Shown here one piece after another: positions 1-11,163 of a stretch of DNA of 64,000 nt. A model generated the notes under the pieces. It saw nothing but the letters and a program-made list of their open reading frames with translations, was not told the DNA's origin and ran no database searches. The translations under genes were made by a program, and so were the position numbers. The DNA comes from Ceratodon purpureus. Taxonomy: Eukaryota > Streptophyta > Bryopsida > Pseudoditrichales > Ditrichaceae. The stretch's first letter is position 1; every line of letters starts with the position of its first letter. The stretch covers positions 11,809,326-11,873,325 of the forward strand of contig CM026433.1 in the NCBI GenBank assembly GCA_014871385.1. The letters are read 5' to 3'.

Positions 1-152
1 CAATATGCAAATCTTTAGACAAGAAAATTCACTAAATTCAAATGAGTTCTTTTGTATTTAATAATGACTTCAGTTCAATAGCGATTTCCTTAAGACCAAC
101 AAAGAGTATTTTATTTAATCAAAGCTCATGCAATGTAATTCAAATTTATAAA

Positions 153-560
153 TAAAGTTGGACCTATAAGACGAACAGATTCCAGATCCAGATGAAAATG
201 CAAATACGTCATTGATCTTTTTCTTCACAAGTCTGACAACTTGACAAGTCACAATATTTGCTACTTGTTACCGTGACACCATAGCAGGTTTGTCATCTGG
301 TAAACAAATATTTTTATTATTTTTGAAAAAATTATGTTTGTCTCTCAAAAAATGAATTCCTTAATTTATTTATTTTTAGCAAAAAAATTAGTAAAAATGG
401 ACTTAAATGAATCAAAAATAACAAAATATGGCAAACCCTAAAATTTTACTTTATTTTTATTTTTGAGTTTTCATAATTTTCTAATTTTAATTTTTTACGT
501 TTTCTATTTTTTATGATTATATTTGGGCAAACCTGCTAATGCAATATTCATTAAAGTGAC
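153..560. repeat. dispersed repeat, copy 1
   Basis: This AT-rich stretch matches a second copy at about 4783-5210 in the same orientation. Shared landmarks are the opening AAGTTGGACCTATAAGAC, the block CATTGATCTTTTTCTTCACA, and the T-rich tail ending in AACCTGCTA. The tail also resembles the sequence just right of element A (36322-36450). No coding capacity is visible. The class of repeat is unknown. Confidence 0.6.
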
Positions 561-673
561 CAATCTTGATTATATTGGCCGCTCAAATAGTGTGAATTTG
601 ATTCATTTTCTCTCTTTATTTGAATAGTGTGGCGGGCAATATAAACAAGATTGGCCACTTTAATGAATATGCC
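541..673. repeat. fold-back sequence with ~45-bp arms
   Basis: The left arm (about 541-590) reads GCAATATTCATTAAAGTG and onward, and it returns inverted at about 623-673 (ending CACTTTAATGAATATGCC). A short loop separates the arms. It looks like a small MITE or fold-back remnant at the edge of the dispersed repeat. Short ORFs across it are not considered genes. Confidence 0.6.
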
Positions 674-716
674 AATCATTCCACAAATACATTCCACAAC
701 TACAAATCCACAAGAA

Positions 717-2318
717 AGTTGGGGAGAAGCACAATAAAGTGGACCACAAAAGTGCTTAGCTATATGCCTGTTTTAGCCCTTTTGCAAAAACTGCACAAAA
801 GTGATGGAAAGATGTAATTTAAGTCAATTGTTTTTGCTAATATGGATTCTCAACTTGTTTTTCTACGACTTAAAAAAGTTTTGTGCAAAGTAAACACTTT
901 AAAGTTATTGTATGAAGGCTTTATATCCAAGCAAAGTGAATGCAGCCATTTGAAAAAGTGACTATAAAAGAATCAAAACTATCAAAAAATCACTTTGAAT
1001 TAAGTGGTGCCCTTTGTATGTTTAAGAGGTATTCTAAAATAGTCAATTCATATACTCATTAATAGGTTTAGGGTTCCAAAAGTACCGCAAGGATGTTTTT
1101 TAACCCCTAAAGGACAATGTGGCAAAATGGGGCTATTTTGGAGTTTGGGCATGTACATGCGGATGCAATTTGAATTCAAAATTTATGAAAATTTTAATGA
1201 AAGTAGGCCTTGGTGAGAGCTTCGTGTCGGTATTTTTTATTCTCAATTCCGATGTCGGAGTGAAAAGTTATTCACCTCTGAACCGCAAAAGCTCCTCCAA
1301 GGGCAGTCAGTTAGCCAATGAGAATGACATTGAATGCAGCAAATTCTGCCCAAAACTGCCCAAAATTACCAAAATCTGCCCAAAGACAAAACTTTAAAAT
1401 TCCACCAAAAATTGAGATTTTGATATTTTTCAAACATAAAAATTTCTATGCATAGAGAAGGCAGTAGAGCATGTTCCCACCGTTCGGATTTTTAATCCAA
1501 ATTTTTTTCATATGCTATTTTTATTGTCAAAAACCAGCCTTTGTTTGTGAATTCCAGTATACCCCCTAGTGGAAAATGATTTTTTTGGCAACCTTCCACA
1601 ACTTTTTTGAATATGATTTTTTAATTACTATTAGCTAACTCAGTCTTCTTTGATGTGCATCAAAACTGCCAAAATCCATAATGCAAAAAAATGGTTTTTT
1701 GAGTCTTCAAAACTCTGCTGATCCCTTTTTGCGCAGGGAAAAAAAACTTGATTTTCAACTTTGAACGTTATGATCTTGCAATTGGTGAGGAATGAGTGTC
1801 TAAGATTTGGTGGACATGTAGACATAGTAGTTAGCTACAAGATCTTACGGTTAGATGTACTAATTAAGACCCCAACTTAGCAAAATCCACCTTGATTTGA
1901 AGAGTGGCTGTTTTCAGGCAGTTTTGATGAAAAATACCCTAAGAACTTTAGGGGTTAAGAGAATCACTTCCGTAGTACTTTTGCGTGTTTTTTTCCACCA
2001 AACATTGTTTTTTAAATTCAAAAAAACATCCTCTAAAGACAATAGAGAACCCCAAATGAAGAAATTAAGACTTTGGAAAAGTTCATTTTCATGATTTAGA
2101 CCTAGTGGTCAAATTTAGTTTCAATTGAGGATGTTCTTTCTATGAAGATGCGTGTAAGATTCCTTGTGACACCCTAGAAAGTGACTAAAATGCTCAAAAA
2201 CTACACCAAAATCCTCAAAATCAGCTCTGAGCTTTAAAAAACAACACACTTCATATTCACTTCCTAGTGATCACATTTTGCACTTTGCGGTCCACTTTAT
2301 TGTGCTCTCCCCCAGTTA
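717..2318. repeat. inverted repeat pair 717-756 / 2279-2318
   Basis: A 40-bp block centred on GCACAATAAAGTGGACC at 717-756 recurs inverted at 2279-2318 with a few mismatches. The intervening 1.5 kb contains the TTAA-flanked element at 1100-1958 but no convincing gene. It may be the remains of a larger DNA transposon whose ends are these blocks; no target duplication was identified. Confidence 0.4.
1100..1958. mobile_element. TTAA-flanked DNA transposon remnant (piggyBac-like signature)
   Basis: The element begins TTAA-CCCCTAAAG (1100-1112) and ends CTTTAGGGG-TTAA (1946-1958), giving a perfect inverted terminus next to a TTAA tetranucleotide on both sides. A TTAA target duplication is the hallmark of the piggyBac superfamily. 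The 851-bp body has no transposase ORF. A shortened relative with the same ends lies inverted at 59422-59629. Superfamily assignment rests only on the target site and terminal bases. Confidence 0.55.
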
Positions 2319-3114
2319 GGACTTGTTTATACGGCACATGCTACATCCGCATACATGATACACATTCGCCGTTGCAGAGTTTGGAAGAAACCACATTAAA
2401 GCCCTATTCGGAATTTTATCCATTTAACGATGTTAAAGTTGGACATTTTTTTGCTATGACTAGCAGCATCGATGATATGAGGTTGGATATACCTTTTTTT
2501 CTAGGAAAGGTGAAGGCTATAAGAGATATTTCCACATAATGAAGGTGCATGAAGGTAATATGGTATTAGCCGAAACCAACAATTCAACAAGATGACCTAG
2601 GTATGTGGACTTATAGATATGAAAAATGTCTAAAACAAAGATGGATTCCCTCTTATGAGCTGTCCAATTGGGTGGACTTAGATACAACAATCACCTCACA
2701 TCATACATGCACCATCTTCAAAAAACAAGACTTATTGGTTGAAAAAACCATTGTACAGAAAGAAATATCCATTTCAAAAACAATGCATTTCATCTGTTGG
2801 AGCACATGGCGAATCAATCCCATACAACAAACGATGAGCAAGTGGACAACAATGGAGATGCAACAGAAGAAAATGACTTTGAGTAGCTCCAAAATAGTAA
2901 ACAAGTTTTAGCAGTAGAATATGTATTTAATTAAAACCAATTTTGTGCATATAATACACTCATACTCATAACTAAAGACTTTTGACAAATGGGAATTTTT
3001 TAAATCATGTGAAAATAAATCATAATGAAGATAGATTAGTTTCATAACACTAGCAATTTATGAAAAAATACTACATAAAATAAAGTAGTAGCTTTTAAAA
3101 ATTGTTTGTTTCAT
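1959..3114. other. AT-rich DNA, no gene recognised
   Basis: Short ORFs at 1897-2094, 2267-2539 and 2603-2911 have no recognisable domains and look like chance reading frames in AT-rich DNA. Confidence 0.5.
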
Positions 3115-3116
3115 TA

Positions 3117-3537
3117 GGGGAAAAATGGGGTCTCCAATGGGCCTTGTAAGACAAGCCGGATTAGGTGAGCTTCCTGCCCGCTGACACTTCTGTGCGAAAT
3201 CTCATGAGTGGATATCATGCCCGCAGACAACAAAATTTGCCCCGCTGACAACAGGATTCGCCGCGCTGACAATAGGATCCGCTACTGTCCAATGGGGTGA
3301 CAGCAGTGGGCACACGCTCGTTGACAGTGTCATTACTGCTTGTATTGTCCAATGGGGTGACAGCAGTGGGCAACGCCTTTGCTGCAAGCGATTGGCTGGA
3401 CCCCCCAAACGCCAACTGCTGGCACCATTTGGCATCCTGCTGGCACCATTGGTGCCAACAGGTAAAGTGCACGGGCATGGCCTAATTTTCAGGCACAGAT
3501 CCCGACCAAAGGCCCATTGGAGACCCCAATCTTCCCC
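3117..3537. mobile_element. TA-flanked MITE, copy 1
   Basis: The inverted ends are GGGGAAAAATGGGGTCTCC at 3117 and the near-exact complement ending at 3537, about 30 bp each, bounded by TA. A GC-richer interior contains two tandem copies of GTCCAATGGGGTGACAGCAG (3286 and 3348). A diverged copy in the same orientation lies at 37647-37953. TA boundaries would fit Tc1/mariner or, if three bases, PIF/Harbinger. No protein is encoded. Confidence 0.65.
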
Positions 3538-3540
3538 TAA

Positions 3541-6500
3541 TGAAGTGTTTTTCAAAATACAAGATTCAATAGCAACATATTATAAAATTGATTGAAGCTT
3601 TCTATCGGATACTATGAAATTGGTTCACAATCTTAGTAAATTTGTTTCATTCTATTGCTAAAATGTTGGACAAAATAAATGTAAAAATCAAACTTGTGTA
3701 TTTATGAAATTTTATTCAGAGAAGAATTATGTATCTCAAATTGTATGGACCTAAATTTGCACCCATCCAAAATACTAACCATTGATTGCCTTTTGTATCA
3801 ACAATTTATCTTGGATTCTTGGCTCTAACTTACTTCCAAGCTAGCGTTTATTCTGTTCACTTGAAATTTCATTTGTAATTATTATATCGGATTGAAATTA
3901 CCGTTTATCTCATATTTTCTATTTGGTGTTATTTGCAATCCAAGTCTGGTAATTTTGAGTTTATTAATGCTATTTCTAATGTGGAATAATAATATAAGAT
4001 GATTAAATGAGTTGTTTATTAACAAAACTACTAAATTTTATTGTTTTACATGTTTCACAGCAAATTGCTTACAATAACATATATGTTTATGGATATGAAC
4101 ATATTTAATCTTAAGACATCTTTATGTCTTTTCAAATTTTTTTGTTTAATTCTTTGAAGCACATATTTTTCTAATAAGTTTGTGCTTTTCAAAGCACACA
4201 ATTAAAAACCTCATGTTAAATATGTTAAGAAACGTGAAATCATTCTTCACCTCAATATTTAGAACGCAACCCATACAAATGAAGGCTAAAATCAATAAAT
4301 TCTTTATAAGAAATCAAACATTATTTTTCTGGTTGATCATTTGATATAAGATTAAGTTCTAAGATCTCATTAATTATGAAGAAACATTAGCATGCTAAAG
4401 GTTCGGATTGCATTGCAAATTAGAATTATTTTGGAGTTATTCCATTTACAAGTCAAACGTAGCTTGACTAAGCATGTGATCAACTACACTATCTTGTGAA
4501 TGGTGAGTGAAAAATATTGCATTTTTTTTGAAATGTTTTTGAAAAAATAATTTGATTTTTTATCAAAATACTAAAATTACTCAACATTGAGGAGGTTTTT
4601 AAATACTTTTCTTTGATGTATATGAGTTCAAATCTAATAGGCCCTATAACCATGATTACAAATCTAGATCATTTAAATGAAAGAATTTTGCAGAGTTGGT
4701 AATACAAAGAATCCATGACAAATTCTTTTTTGCGATATAGTAGCCTCGGACCTGTGAAAAGAATATTCTAAAATTTTGAAATTAAAGTTGGACCTATAAG
4801 ACCACCGGATTTGCTCCAGAATCCAGATCCAGATGGTATTGCTGGATCATGGCATAAAAACACAAATACCTCATTGATCTTTTTCTTCACAAGACTCACA
4901 AGTCACAATATTTGCCAGTCATTACCATAACACTATAGCAAGTTTGTCACTTTGCAAACAAGCATTTATTTTCTTTGAAAAATTAAGGTTCCCAACTCAA
5001 AAAATGAATTATTTAATTCTTATTCTTAGCAATTTTTTTAGTAAAGATAGGCTTAAATAGATCAAAGATAATAAAATATGATAAATACCAATTTTATTCA
5101 TTCTTGTTTTTTTATCTTCATAATTTTCTATTTTTTTACATATTTATTATTAGAATTATTCTTGGACGAACCTGCTACAATACTACGGTATATTAGTGTC
5201 AAGGAGGCCAATATAAGCTTGTGCTTCCAAAGCTGAAGATAGCTTTGCAATTTGATAAACTGAGTCCTTTGATTCCTAATTGTACTCTCAGCTGTGTATA
5301 GGGAACTCTCTACATACATGGTGCTTTAGCCTGCACGTGCGTCACTAGAAAAACCTGAATTAGAACAACACCAGCACCTTAACGCCATTCAAGATATAAA
5401 ACCTGAGTATATGCATAATTATCAGTTTCTTACGGTTTGGGGTGACCTCTAGAGTCTACACTAGTGAGCTCATGAGGATAACAAATAAGTTAACAAATAG
5501 TTCCCCAATATTTGTTAACTAAAAGACTGGGTCCCTTTGATAACCAAATCACAGTGGGGCAACTTGAAATGCAATACACCAACTACAATATAATTTCTCA
5601 AGAATGTTTTGCATATATATGCAAAGTTCCATTCCAACATCTAGACATGTCCTTCTTGAGCCTTGGAGATTTGAGATTCAAGCATCTAGGTTGCATCTTT
5701 ATACGGTCATGCTGGCCTCATAGCTAGGACAACCGCACCCGGCAGCGGGGAGACCTTCTAGATGTGCTTCACCAACCGGAGAACTTCTGCATGAATACGG
5801 CCATATTCTCAGTTTTAATGCCCAAAAAGTATACATTACAAACACAATTGTTGCATGAAGGCCCAAGGGTCATCCATTCTTGTAGGTGTAGAAGTTACGT
5901 ATACACTCACAAAGTTTGAACCCCATACGAGCTTGAAGACTCAAGAGGGGGAAAAACCTTTTGTGAAAAAAAGTGTGTTGAAAATGACTTATATTCTCCA
6001 AAATTAAACTACCAAAAAGGTAATCTAAACAAGTCCAATTGAAAATCCAAACTGTAGATACCTTCATGTTAATGAGACAAAGAACTTTAGCATGCCCAGA
6101 AGTGCTACGACCCTTATGTGGTCTTAAAGGCCTTTAGGAATTAAGATTATAATCATGTTACAAGAGTATTTCATGAATTCTATTTTCAAGATGTTATTAA
6201 TAAAAATAATCTTTGTGATTTATTCATTCAATTTCATATATTATAAAACGTTATTTTTGGAAGTGATCTTCATATGATTTTTTTATTTTACTTTTTTATT
6301 TGCACCGTGATTGCACAAGTAAAGTGGTTTTAATTTTTGGTAGAAAAATATAGATAACAAATAATGGAAGAGTCTCATGTATTTATCTCCAACGGTAATT
6401 ACTAATAACTATGGTATTTCTAGGATTTGTACGCATCCAAGACCAATTGAAATGCTTTTTCTGCTGCTGACAAGTCACTTTGAGCTTGTTAAGTACGAGG

Positions 6501-6700
6501 CTTGTCGTTCTCGTAACGATTAGGAGCATTGAGTAAACCTTGTGTAAATCCATATCTCTCAATGAATCTCTTCTCTGAGCTACAAGCCTACAATACATAA
6601 TCATAGACCAAGTTGAAAGGCCTGTGCAAGAATTGATCATGCAAATATGAACTCGAGTGCCATATTACTTCATGTATGTGTAATACTGTATATCGTACAT
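3541..6700. other. AT-rich intergenic DNA
   Basis: Apart from the dispersed repeat copy at 4783-5210, nothing is recognised. ORFs at 5128-5319, 5512-5727, 5870-6067 and 6383-6640 are short and carry no motif I know. Confidence 0.5.
4783..5210. repeat. dispersed repeat, copy 2
   Basis: Same-orientation copy of 153-560 with small insertions, for example GGTATTGCTGGATCATGG absent from copy 1. Together with the partial copy that element A appears to have landed in, it indicates a moderately abundant non-coding repeat family in this genome. Confidence 0.6.
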
Positions 6701-7110
6701 TGATCAATGCTTCTTACCTACCTGACTTCAAGAACCTCCACATGAGTAAATGTCATGCTTCAGCTCTTCTACTCCTAGACTGCAATTCAATTCTTGCTAC
6801 AGCTACCCGTTGTGGACATTGAGTCAGCACTCGGGTTTCACCGAAGAAAGCAGCACTTGTATCCAAATCCTACAAACTAAATTACCTAACACATGGCCTC
6901 CTCGTCATTCACTATGTATCACCTGGAATTATTCTTCTTCTACCTTCAAGACATCGATAAATTCTGCGCCACGGAATACTTTCTCAGGGTTCTAGCAGCA
7001 GAGTACCGGATCATTATATTGTTACATCCACAAGACTTGTGGCGTTGAGTCAATTGTTGGGCTCCGCAGTTAAGCCAGCACGTCTCTTCTGCGAGGCCTG
7101 TGCTCTTGGT

Positions 7111-7710
7111 TCAGTAGACGTCGCAGGCGCCGCTCATGAGAGCCTGGAACTCTCGGAAGTCCACCATGTGGTCGCCGTCCTGATCCACGCACTTGATCAT
7201 ACGCTGGCACTCCTCCATAGACACGCCCTCGTCCCCAAACGCCACCAGCACGCGCTGCAGCTCCTCCGCCGAGATCAGCCCGTCGTTGTCCACGTCAAAC
7301 ACGCCGAACGCCGACCGCAGCGACTCCTCCACACTGCTGCCCTCCGCATCCGACGCCGACTCGGATCCGCTCTCTGAGTCACTCTCCGAACTCGACGACT
7401 CGCCCTTGATCGGCCGCGTATTCAGCTCAATAAACTCGTACAGATCAATGAACCCGTCGCCGTTGGCGTCCACGTCGTGTATCAGTCTCGCTAGGTCCGC
7501 ATCGCTCACGGCCTGCCCAAGCGACCGCATCACGGCGCCCAGCTCGTCCTGCGAGATGCGCCCGTCGCCGTTGCGGTCGAAGAACTCAAACGAATCAGTG
7601 AGCTCCCGCACAAGGTGTACCGGTAAGTCGAGCACAAACTTTGGCGACAGGCTGGGCACCCTCTCGAACCTCGCGGACCCAGTCCAGCTCGACTCCATCA
7701 ACAAATCCAT
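7111..7710 (-). CDS. calmodulin-like protein with four EF hands
   Basis: A 199-residue calcium sensor of the plant calmodulin-like (CML) family. Four EF-hand loops are visible at residues 45-56, 81-92, 139-150 and 176-187. Each keeps Asp at position 1 and Glu at position 12; loop 4 has His instead of Gly at position 6. An acidic serine-rich linker (about 105-128) separates the two EF pairs. Such proteins bind Ca2+ and then partner proteins; the target is unknown. The start chosen is the ATG at 7710. The frame stays open upstream to an ATG at 7842, which would add 44 residues with a hydrophobic run (LGVLLLAGVL) able to anchor the protein in a membrane. No intron is needed. Coding sequence is GC-rich compared with its surroundings. 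This is the only clear host gene in the window. Confidence 0.85.
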   Translation of the reverse strand: MDLLMESSWTGSARFERVPSLSPKFVLDLPVHLVRELTDSFEFFDRNGDGRISQDELGAVMRSLGQAVSDADLARLIHDVDANGDGFIDLYEFIELNTRPIKGESSSSESDSESGSESASDAEGSSVEESLRSAFGVFDVDNDGLISAEELQRVLVAFGDEGVSMEECQRMIKCVDQDGDHMVDFREFQALMSGACDVY

Positions 7711-8052
7711 CTCAAATCTGACCACACTACAGAGCACTCCTGCCAATAGTAGAACTCCTAATGCAGAGCTGATCCTAACACCCAAACTCTGATGAACACA
7801 AGGAACAAAGCGAAGTTGTAGCACTAGTTTTATGACATACAAATTATCCTATCCTCTGCAAACTCTCCCTGTCAACAATTCTGCACACAATTCAGTCTAG
7901 ACACGGCCTTCACGAACAAGTCTAGAAACCACCCTGAGTTTGAAACAGATATCGAAGGCTAGCTCTCAGTCTTGAACACAGAAGTTCACTCAAAGTTCGA
8001 AGCTGCTCACTTCGGTATTTTGCTCAGTTTTTAGTATGGGATTGATCTTAGA

Positions 8053-8220
8053 CTTCACATCCACCTCCTCCGATGTCACGTCGGAGTTTAAGCAATAGAG
8101 CTTCGTAAGGGGCACATCATCGTTTGGGCACTTTCAACGCCAGCACCGGACGATGATCTGCCCCTCACCAAGCTATATTGCCCGAACTCAGACGTGACAT
8201 CGGAGGAGGTGGATGTGAAG
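8053..8220. repeat. 168-bp imperfect hairpin
   Basis: Positions 8053-8082 and 8191-8220 are perfect 30-bp complements (left arm opens CTTCACATCCACCTCCTCCG). Pairing continues imperfectly inward to a small loop near 8136, so the transcript would fold into one stem of about 80 bp with scattered mismatches. It lies about 340 bp beyond the extended 5' end of the EF-hand gene. It could be a fold-back MITE, a small-RNA hairpin or a simple inverted duplication. ORFs over it are artefacts of the symmetry. Confidence 0.65.
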
Positions 8221-9708
8221 CCAAAGCTCATTTCCATGGGCCCTATTCCCAAGAAAGCGAAGGTGAAACTCAGACTAGCAACGAAAGAAAAGTAGGCTTG
8301 GAACAGAAAAGGAGCACTTCTCTTCCAAAATGCGAAGCACTCAGAAGTATGGGACAGAGAAATCCAAACTATGGAAGCAATGACCCCAGCCTTTGAATTT
8401 ATAGGGCTTGAAGGTCTGCACCTTCCTACCAAACCTCCTACCAAACCTCTGGCAGGTATTTAAGTGGACATTATGGCACCGGCTCTTAAATGGCACCGCC
8501 GGAGACTCCTCTTGAGTGAACATCTTGAAGGAGCCAATAAAAAGACTACCAGATGTTGATAAGTATGAGACTTAAAACTTGACGAAAATCATACAAGTGC
8601 ATACAGAAAATATAAAAAATATAGTGTACGAGTTGTCCTGTACTCATATTCTTGAAGGTTCCAAGTCTGTGCATCATAAAATTGATTTATCAGGAAGCCA
8701 GGTGGAAGTGCATTGATGTGAACTAATTAGCTTCCAAGGGGAGCTTTTGCTACACTGTGCATTGGTGTGCATAGTCACATAGTCATTGTTCATTCGAATA
8801 AGGAGCTCGGAGTTTCGCAGCCTATTCTTCCCATGGCATCGCAGGCCGCACACTTATTTGTTTCACCGTCCGATCTTCATTTCCTCACCAGCACATGCCA
8901 TCAAAGGCCTAAACTGCATAGCAGATTAATTGCAAAAGCAGGATTAGCTTCTGTACGATACTAACAACATGGAGAAACTCTTTGGTCTGATGTAGCTGCT
9001 CATTTGAGCTGTATTTTAACTGATTAACTAGAGTAGAAAATGCTGTGCCTCAAGACCTACCTGCTCACATGAGAAAACCGACGACAATCTATGCCTGTGT
9101 CTGGACTACTTTCTTATTTCCAAGTCAGACTTGAATTTCGATCTTTGTATCTACTATCAAGTTGGATTCTATGACAAGATCAGTTCCGGCTGAACTCAGA
9201 AAGCTGAACAGAGAGTGGGGCATATATTGCAGATCTGAGGTTGGAAGAAAGGAGGATTTCTCATGATGAGACAGCGTGAATATTATAACTTCTATGTCTG
9301 TGCATAACACAACATAGACACAATGTGATCGATGCAGAATACATGTGATTGTAGGAGCCACTTGTAGGAACCTTGTTGTACAACACAGTATCATGGATTT
9401 GAACGTTGCTCGAAGACATAATGGCGCCCAAACAAACAAACAAACAAACAAACTCAATCTGAGCAGGCTCAGTTCACCACCTTTAGCCGTTAATACCCGC
9501 AAAACATCAAACAAGAAAGCGAGGCATCTGAGATGATCATCTTCATGGCGATATATGAGTGATGAGAAGTTGATAACAGCCTCAAGTTGACAAGATGATA
9601 ATTGGACTCTCTGCTGGTGATCAAAGGTAGACTGCAGTGTCCGTCTGGCCAAAAGATGCGCCTTTGGATTTTCAATTCATTGTAGCTCGAGGAATATTAA
9701 GATTGCTA
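8221..9708. other. intergenic DNA left of element A
   Basis: No convincing gene. The longest frame (9125-9652, minus, 175 residues) lacks recognisable domains and overlaps several equally long frames. Confidence 0.4.
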
Positions 9709-9716
9709 CTTTAAGA
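9709..9716. repeat. left target duplication of element A (CTTTAAGA)
   Basis: These 8 bp precede the AAGGGTTGTT terminus and match CTTTAACA at 36314-36321 at 7 of 8 positions. Eight-base duplications are typical of hAT transposons. Confidence 0.6.
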
Positions 9717-9879
9717 AAGGGTTGTTCAAATAGATGTCCGACCCGGCTCCGGACGTCCGGACGTCCAACCCGGACGTCCCCGTCCCGAACGTGGCGTCCC
9801 CGACGCTCGAGAATTACGTCGCCGTAATAATTTTGCAACCCTTGAGGGGTAAAAACATCCCCCAACCGTCCGATCGGCC

Positions 9880-10440
9880 GATCCCGACACCACGCCCCAT
9901 CTCGTCCGTCCGTTCGCTGGGACGGCCGCAGAGACGGCCGCGGGGTCGCTGAGGACATCGGCATCTCGATCCGACGGCCAAGATGCGGCCGTCCTGGCAC
10001 ATCGCAGGTCGTCGGATGTGGGCGGCCCCTTTGGGCCGTCGGATCCCTCGGCCCTCGCCGTGGCCGACCGCGGGGACGGCCACGGGGACGGCCGCGGGAT
10101 CCGACGGCCCGGATCGACCCCTGCGTGGGCCATTGGGGACTGTCCGATCGCCGCGGCCGACCGCGGGCCGTCAGATACTTCGGCCATCCCCGTGGCCGTC
10201 CCTACGGTCGGCCACGGCGACGGCCGCAGGATCAGACGGCATGCGGCCGCCATGGTCGGCTTGGGAGGGCCGTCCAATCAGGCAGCCGTCTCCACGGTCG
10301 GCCCCGGGGACGGCCACGAATCGGAGGGCCTGTGGTCGGCATGGTCGGCCGCGGAAGGCCGTCCGATCGGACGGCCGTCCGCGTGGCCGACCGCGTGGAG
10401 ACGCGGCCGACCGCGGAGACGGCCGCAAATTAAAAAAAAA
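9880..10440. repeat. GGCCGTC/GACGGCC-rich block
   Basis: GGCCGTC or its complement GACGGCC recurs in both orientations every few tens of bases, often as near-palindromic pairs. Equivalent but shorter blocks in the right arm are at about 35590-35660, 35805-35870 and 36045-36150. Dense subterminal repeats in both orientations are where hAT-type transposases commonly bind; that role is inferred here. Confidence 0.65.
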
Positions 10441-10481
10441 TTCCCGAATCTTAAAATCTTCATAATTTTTTGAAAACGTAT

Positions 10482-10568
10482 CCAAATTGGGCTTATGAGG
10501 TGTTTTTTCAACTTTTGGCATCTACATTTCCTGTAGATGCCAAAAAACATCTCATAAGTCCAATTTGG
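10482..10568. repeat. 87-bp palindromic hairpin in left arm
   Basis: CCAAATTGG ... CCAATTTGG flank an inverted pair GGCATCTAC / GTAGATGCC around a 7-bp loop. The left half has a short insertion (CAACTTTT). Two further copies lie in the right arm at 35698-35776 and 35912-35990. Confidence 0.75.
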
Positions 10569-11163
10569 ACAAGTTTTGAAGAAGGTACGGAAATTTGAAG
10601 ATTTCGGGGAGTTGAGGGGTCGGCCGTCGGCGGAGACGGGGGGGGCCGACTCCGCTGACGGCCGCGGAGACGGCCCTCGGTCCGCTTGGAGGCGGGGTCT
10701 CGCAAGGCCTTCCTTCTTCTCTTGGGTTTTCTCTAGAGACGGCCTCCCCTCGCCTCCTCCTCTCGTCCAACTTTGACAAAAAAAATTCTATTTCTAGATA
10801 CTCTAAAAACAAAATCTTTACCAAATTAGAAACTTGAGACATATCCCTGAAATCATGGAAAATGTCCAAAAGATTTTGTAATCGGGATTGTGGGATCCGC
10901 CTTGATGTTGGGGTATACTTTAGAAGGAGATATTTATGCCGTTCAATTGTTGGTGCTCTACTATGGTTTGCAAACATAATCCCAATGTCTAGAAGGAAGA
11001 TTACATTTGTTTTGGAAATGAAATTATGGCCCATGGGCCTATAGAAGAGGGAGGTATACGATGGGGGGTACAACTTAAAAGGTAATGAGAAGCTAATAAA
11101 AAATAATATTCTTTTATTTGAAGACATTATTTCGTTAGGTAAGAAAATTAAAGGAGAACTCGA

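Larger units (their letters stand above)
9717..11163. repeat. left inverted arm of element A
   Basis: The outer part (9717-9870) has GACGTCC/GTCCG repeats. The middle (about 9880-10700) is very GC-rich with many GGCCGTC/GACGGCC units interrupted by a hairpin. The inner part (about 10757-11163) is nearly identical, in inverse orientation, to about 35103-35510. The arm resumes at 12919-12948 after the inserted 1755-bp element. Overlapping long frames in the GC-rich block are compositional and not genes. Confidence 0.8.

Noticed and set aside
7193-7792. 199-codon plus-strand frame over the EF-hand gene
   Set aside because: Antisense shadow of a GC-rich coding sequence; Ser/Pro-rich translation without domains.
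8088-8444. 118-codon minus-strand frame near the EF-hand gene
   Set aside because: Its sequence follows the hairpin symmetry and has no recognisable domain.
9677-10705. Many 60-180-codon frames in the GC-rich left arm
   Set aside because: All frames are open because GGCCGTC repeats lack stops; the reading frames conflict with each other and show no known domain.
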